Part shown: one piece after another, positions 5,280-8,849 of the stretch
Layout of the letters: every line of letters starts with the position of its first letter
Position numbering within the stretch: the first letter of the stretch is position 1
NCBI GenBank assembly: GCA_021163805.1
Contig: JAGGTL010000048.1
Location: 1 to 8,849 of the forward strand
DNA length: 8,849 nt
Direction: 5' to 3'
Origin: Candidatus Aenigmatarchaeota archaeon
GTDB taxonomy: Archaea; Aenigmatarchaeota; Aenigmatarchaeia; QMZS01
Made by a program: the position numbers and the translations under genes
Notes under the pieces: generated by a model
Databases searched by the model: none
Told to the model about the DNA's origin: nothing
The model's input: only the letters and a program-made list of their open reading frames with translations

Positions 5280-8200
5280 ATGAAAAATAATATAAATGCA
5301 AAACTTTTGTTCTATATAACTATATTCTTTTCAGGAATATTGCTGTTAAATCCTGTTTTTGCAGAAAATTCGGGCGAAAAAATAATACTCCTGGCAATAG
5401 ATGATTTTCAAAGCAATTATTTGGAGAATGTGCAAGAATATATTGTTCGGGAACATATAAATAACAATATCCCCGTAACTTTGGGAGTAATACCTGCAGA
5501 TATAGAAGAACCCTTGCTAACAAAAATTAAGAATTGGAATAATAATCCAATAATAGAAGTTGCGCAACATGATTACACCCACGATACTAATTTAATTGGC
5601 AAAAATTACACTTTTCAATATAACTATCTGAAACGGGGAACTGATTTATTGAATAGTTATGGAATCTATCCCAAAAGTTTTGTTCCTGCAGCAGGACAGG
5701 CAGATGACACAACCGTTCAAGTTTTAAAGGATTTGGGTTTCCACACAATCTACGACGGAATTTATATAAATTTAACTCCGAGTGCAAACCCTTTAACTTT
5801 AACAGACCAGTTACATCTGTGCGAAAATAACGGGATCGGGATTAATTGCAAGTTTAAACCTTACGAAATGCTTAAATTGGAAATTGAACAAAAAATACAG
5901 CAGTATGGAGTGGCATTGATAATGTACCATATGCAGGATTTTGAAGGTAAGAACAATAATGTAAATATTAACAAAATGCATAAGTTGATTAGTTATGCAA
6001 ATAATTTTACACGGGACGGTTATACTTTAATGACCGTTGAACAATATTACCAACATAAAATTGGAAAATCACCTAGTGAAATATGCCAATATGCGCAATT
6101 TGCAGAAGCGACAAATGAATCATCGGGATATGAAGCAAGATATTCAACGGGAGTTCCCGACTCAGACGGGAATTGCGGCACAGAACCTCTTCCAAATATT
6201 TCCTGGCAAAAAACAAATTGGAATTTTACTGCAAATATCACCTTCACTTTTCCAAGTTCGGTTTACCCTGACAATCTGAGTGTTTTCGGTGATTATGATT
6301 TGTGTCTGGATAAGGTTTGGATGTGGAGAAACAACAAATGGTATCTTGTGCAAAAAGGCAATATTGACAAAAGTACTGGAAAAAATTGTTCAATAATTTA
6401 TAATTTTAATTCCTTGAATTTTAAAACAAACAAAATTAAACTAAAAACTTGCAGTTGGTCGTGGTCGGCGATAGATGCAGTAAAATTTTGCGGTTCGGTA
6501 GAATCATTTCCAAAAATAAACCTAATAACTCCGATACAAAATGAAATAATAGATAATTCAGAAAATAATGTATTAATCCTGATTTCTACAGATGTTGAAT
6601 CTGAATGCAAATTTAGTTATGATGAGGACTTCATATTTGATGAAGGTTTTGAGATGTCAACAACAAACGGATTAATTCACTCATATACTTTAAATAAACC
6701 AGAATCTACGGATTCAATAGAAATTTATTACAAATGTAAAAACATAAACAACAACAAGATTACTCCATACAGCATGATGCACAGGTTTAGTTTTAAAAAT
6801 AAGGGTCGTGCTTTTATTGGAGTGTGTGAGTGGTATGGATGTGCAGAAGGGGCTGTATCTATTTCTGATGATGATGGTTATCACACTACACTTGGTTATG
6901 TAAAAGCAGTCTGCAAAGAAGAACTGGAAAAAAGAGGCCTAAAGGGAACTTATTTTCTGGCAAATACAGGCAATTACAGCCAATCAGATTGGGACATCTG
7001 GAGAGATGTTTATGACAAAGGTCATGAAATAGGCGGGCATTCACTTATTTGCTCATACGAACACAACAAAGATTCATTTACCAAGGATGTTCAATCCAAT
7101 ATTGAGGATATTATTAACAACATCGGAATGTCAAGAGATGAAATAATCACTTATGCATGGCCATGCGGCATTGCTCTTCCAAAGTATCAGAAATGGCTCT
7201 CCGATTACTATTTGTTTTCGAGAGGCTACCATATTAATTCCATAGAATCCAAAAATCCCGAAAATTTTCTGAATTATAAAAGTATTAATTCTGTGGGTTT
7301 CGGTGAAAATCCTCCCGATTATTACCTGCTTGCTGATGTGACTGAAAATCATCAGGGGTGGATAAATTATGTTTATCATGATAGTTGCGACAATTCTGAA
7401 ATATTTGATTACTTGCTAACTAAAGATTTGTGGATTGATACAATTGGCGCGGTATCAAAATATATAACTGAAAGAAACAGCGTATCATTCCAAAATATAG
7501 TAAATACACCAACTGGTGTAAAATTTGATTTAATTAATAATCTGAATACAACAATATTTGATAAGGAACTTACCCTGAAAATATATCTTGGAAATGCGAA
7601 TGTTGAAAATATTAAAATAAATGGATTGAATACTAAATTTACTCAATTTACAAAAGGCGGTCAAAACTATGTCAAATTCAATGTTCCTTCCAAATCAATT
7701 AATAATATTGAGATTAATGGTTTGAAAATAGAAATACCTCATTGTGGAGATAACAAAGTGAATCAATGGAGCGAAGAATGTGATGACGGAAATTTAATTA
7801 ATGGTGATGGATGCAACAGTGAATGTAAAGATGAATCACCAGAAGGTATATATGTAATTTTATATGTTGGAAATATTGACGGGAGTATTTCTCCAATATG
7901 GTATCATTTTTATGACAAACTTACCACCTATTTTGAAAACAACAAAATTCCGGTAGCATTTAGTTTTTTACCTGCAACAATCAATACCAAAAATCCTTAT
8001 TTTTCAGAAATTTTTAAGAGAATGTATTTGGCTGACAACATAGAATTGATACAAAAAGGATTTAAGCTAGATGAAACGGAGAAGCATCTTGATGAATTAT
8101 CACTTGAAGAACAAAAGCAAGTAATAAAAAATGGAAGATATTTCTATATTGACAGGATGAAAGAAATTTTGGGTACAACAGATATTAAAATTCCTGCTAC

Positions 8201-8849
8201 CTATGTTGCGCCATTTGGAAGATTTACTGCAACCACAAGACGGGTTTTGGAAGAATTGGGTTTCAAGACAAATTTTGGCGTATATTATGTTGATGAACTT
8301 GGATATGTAGAATCCACGCCAACACTGGATAGCATACAATATGGAGTTAGTTTTACCAAAAGCGGGCGTGCTGGAAGAAAAACTGTTTTCAAAGAACCCG
8401 ACCAGATAATTGAAGAAGTGCTCTCTTACAACAGAATGGATGTACCAATACTAAAAATAAATGGAAAAAAGGTTGTTCCATTATATGTACACCATCCGGA
8501 TTTTGAACACAGGACTATAAATGGCGAAATAAATGAAACCAAATGGAAAATTTATAATGAAACTATTACCAGATTGCTTAATAATCCCAACATAACTTTT
8601 ATAACTCCAAATCAGGTCTGGAAGATGAGGCACCCTTTCTGCATACCAACTGAAATACCTGAAACCCTTTGTAATGGGGTGGATGACGACTGTGATGGCG
8701 AAATAGATGAAGATTATACTAGTGTAGCAACTACTTGCGGAATTAATATATATCCTTCAACAGGAAGGCTGAAATGCATTGGATATGAACTTGACACTTG
8801 CAAACCTGGAATATTGGTATGGATTATATTAATTATAATTATATTGGCA
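5280..8849 (+). CDS. Giant secreted protein with three NodB-type deacetylase-like domains (3' end missing)
   Basis: The frame is open from the ATG at 5280 to the window edge: 1190 codons without a stop. Residues 1-28 are a signal peptide (cleavage after NPVFA). Domain 1 (about 33-262) is a NodB/DUF2334-like deacetylase with D41-D42, HDYTH (H97, H101), FVPAAG (134-139) and YHMQDF (216-221). A galactose-binding-like (F5/8 C-type) domain follows (267-405), recognised by VFGDYDLCLDKVWMW and WSAIDAVKFCG. An Ig-like segment (411-505) carries STDVESECKFS. Domain 2 (about 510-733) has ISDDDGY (528-534), GHEIGGHSLIC (581-591) and WPCG (627-630); the second zinc His of HxxxH is Cys (C591). A beta-rich spacer leads to a Cys-rich repeat (821-851, CGDNKVNQWSEECDDGN). 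Domain 3 (855-1118) keeps the fold motifs APFGRF (977-982) and HHPDF (1071-1075), but K926 and L930 replace the zinc His pair. A MopE-like motif CNGVDDDCDG (1131-1140) and a hydrophobic tail (1178 onward) end the visible part. It probably deacetylates a surface glycan outside the cell. Confidence 0.88.
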   Translation, partial: MKNNINAKLLFYITIFFSGILLLNPVFAENSGEKIILLAIDDFQSNYLENVQEYIVREHINNNIPVTLGVIPADIEEPLLTKIKNWNNNPIIEVAQHDYTHDTNLIGKNYTFQYNYLKRGTDLLNSYGIYPKSFVPAAGQADDTTVQVLKDLGFHTIYDGIYINLTPSANPLTLTDQLHLCENNGIGINCKFKPYEMLKLEIEQKIQQYGVALIMYHMQDFEGKNNNVNINKMHKLISYANNFTRDGYTLMTVEQYYQHKIGKSPSEICQYAQFAEATNESSGYEARYSTGVPDSDGNCGTEPLPNISWQKTNWNFTANITFTFPSSVYPDNLSVFGDYDLCLDKVWMWRNNKWYLVQKGNIDKSTGKNCSIIYNFNSLNFKTNKIKLKTCSWSWSAIDAVKFCGSVESFPKINLITPIQNEIIDNSENNVLILISTDVESECKFSYDEDFIFDEGFEMSTTNGLIHSYTLNKPESTDSIEIYYKCKNINNNKITPYSMMHRFSFKNKGRAFIGVCEWYGCAEGAVSISDDDGYHTTLGYVKAVCKEELEKRGLKGTYFLANTGNYSQSDWDIWRDVYDKGHEIGGHSLICSYEHNKDSFTKDVQSNIEDIINNIGMSRDEIITYAWPCGIALPKYQKWLSDYYLFSRGYHINSIESKNPENFLNYKSINSVGFGENPPDYYLLADVTENHQGWINYVYHDSCDNSEIFDYLLTKDLWIDTIGAVSKYITERNSVSFQNIVNTPTGVKFDLINNLNTTIFDKELTLKIYLGNANVENIKINGLNTKFTQFTKGGQNYVKFNVPSKSINNIEINGLKIEIPHCGDNKVNQWSEECDDGNLINGDGCNSECKDESPEGIYVILYVGNIDGSISPIWYHFYDKLTTYFENNKIPVAFSFLPATINTKNPYFSEIFKRMYLADNIELIQKGFKLDETEKHLDELSLEEQKQVIKNGRYFYIDRMKEILGTTDIKIPATYVAPFGRFTATTRRVLEELGFKTNFGVYYVDELGYVESTPTLDSIQYGVSFTKSGRAGRKTVFKEPDQIIEEVLSYNRMDVPILKINGKKVVPLYVHHPDFEHRTINGEINETKWKIYNETITRLLNNPNITFITPNQVWKMRHPFCIPTEIPETLCNGVDDDCDGEIDEDYTSVATTCGINIYPSTGRLKCIGYELDTCKPGILVWIILIIIILA

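Noticed and set aside
8100..8339. Minus-strand open frame opposite the third NodB-like domain, and similar short frames elsewhere in 5320-8339
   Set aside because: All lie within the 1190-codon open frame, whose continuous domain motifs show it is the real gene.
8799..8849. PGF-CTERM-like archaeosortase signal (PG before a hydrophobic run at the end of the large protein)
   Set aside because: The PG is also the normal end of the MopE-type repeat (DTCKPG), there is no PGF triplet, and the end of the helix with any basic tail lies outside the window.
1..8849. CRISPR array, tRNA or rRNA genes, insertion sequences and inverted terminal repeats
   Set aside because: I looked for regular long repeats, cloverleaf-like sequences, conserved rRNA segments and transposase motifs and saw none. 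The window is almost wholly coding, and the only non-coding stretch over 100 bases is 169-288.

Overview
This AT-rich window carries a cell-surface glycan locus, most likely from an uncultivated archaeon of the DPANN type (for example the Woesearchaeota/Pacearchaeota group). The evidence for an archaeon is indirect. TATA-like boxes lie about 25-30 bp upstream of start codons, giving leaderless or nearly leaderless transcripts. Shine-Dalgarno (SD) sequences are of the GGTGAT type. AGA/AGG and ATA codons are heavily used. The secreted proteins have architectures common in DPANN genomes: MopE-like CNGVDDDCDG motifs, Cys-rich repeats, and NodB domains joined to Ig-like and galactose-binding-like domains. 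No rRNA, tRNA or informational gene is present, so a low-GC candidate-phylum bacterium cannot be excluded. TGA ends most of the genes, so the code is not one that reassigns TGA.

Layout: (1) At 1-168 on the minus strand is the start of a secreted protein with a clear signal peptide; it runs off the left edge. (2) At 169-288 is a divergent promoter region with a TATA-like box for each side and three tandem 11-bp repeats between them. (3) At 289-4466 on the plus strand are five genes with overlapping ends, so tightly packed that they are almost certainly one operon: a PIG-L/LmbE N-deacetylase, a WbqC-family protein, a membrane GT2 glycosyltransferase with the D, DxD, TED and QxxRW motifs of processive polysaccharide synthases, a GNAT acetyltransferase, and a DegT/DnrJ/EryC1 PLP sugar aminotransferase. 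(4) At 4491-5240 is a membrane-anchored protein that resembles 3D (Asp-Asp-Asp) domain proteins. (5) From 5280 to the right edge is a giant secreted protein, open for 1190 codons without a stop. It has a signal peptide, three NodB-type polysaccharide deacetylase-like domains in different states of active-site preservation, a galactose-binding-like domain, an Ig-like domain, a Cys-rich repeat and a MopE-like Asp-rich motif. A hydrophobic segment begins just before the window ends.

How the genes could work together (inference): the aminotransferase and GNAT make an N-acylated amino sugar nucleotide, as in WecE/WecD or PseC/PseH pairs. The GT2 enzyme transfers or polymerises it at the membrane. 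The PIG-L enzyme removes acetyl groups in the cytoplasm, and the large exported protein binds and deacetylates the glycan outside the cell. The role of WbqC is unknown in general. The most interesting points are the triple-NodB protein with one intact, one altered and one dead active site, the 3D-like protein in a putative archaeon without murein, and the 11-bp repeat array in the divergent promoter.
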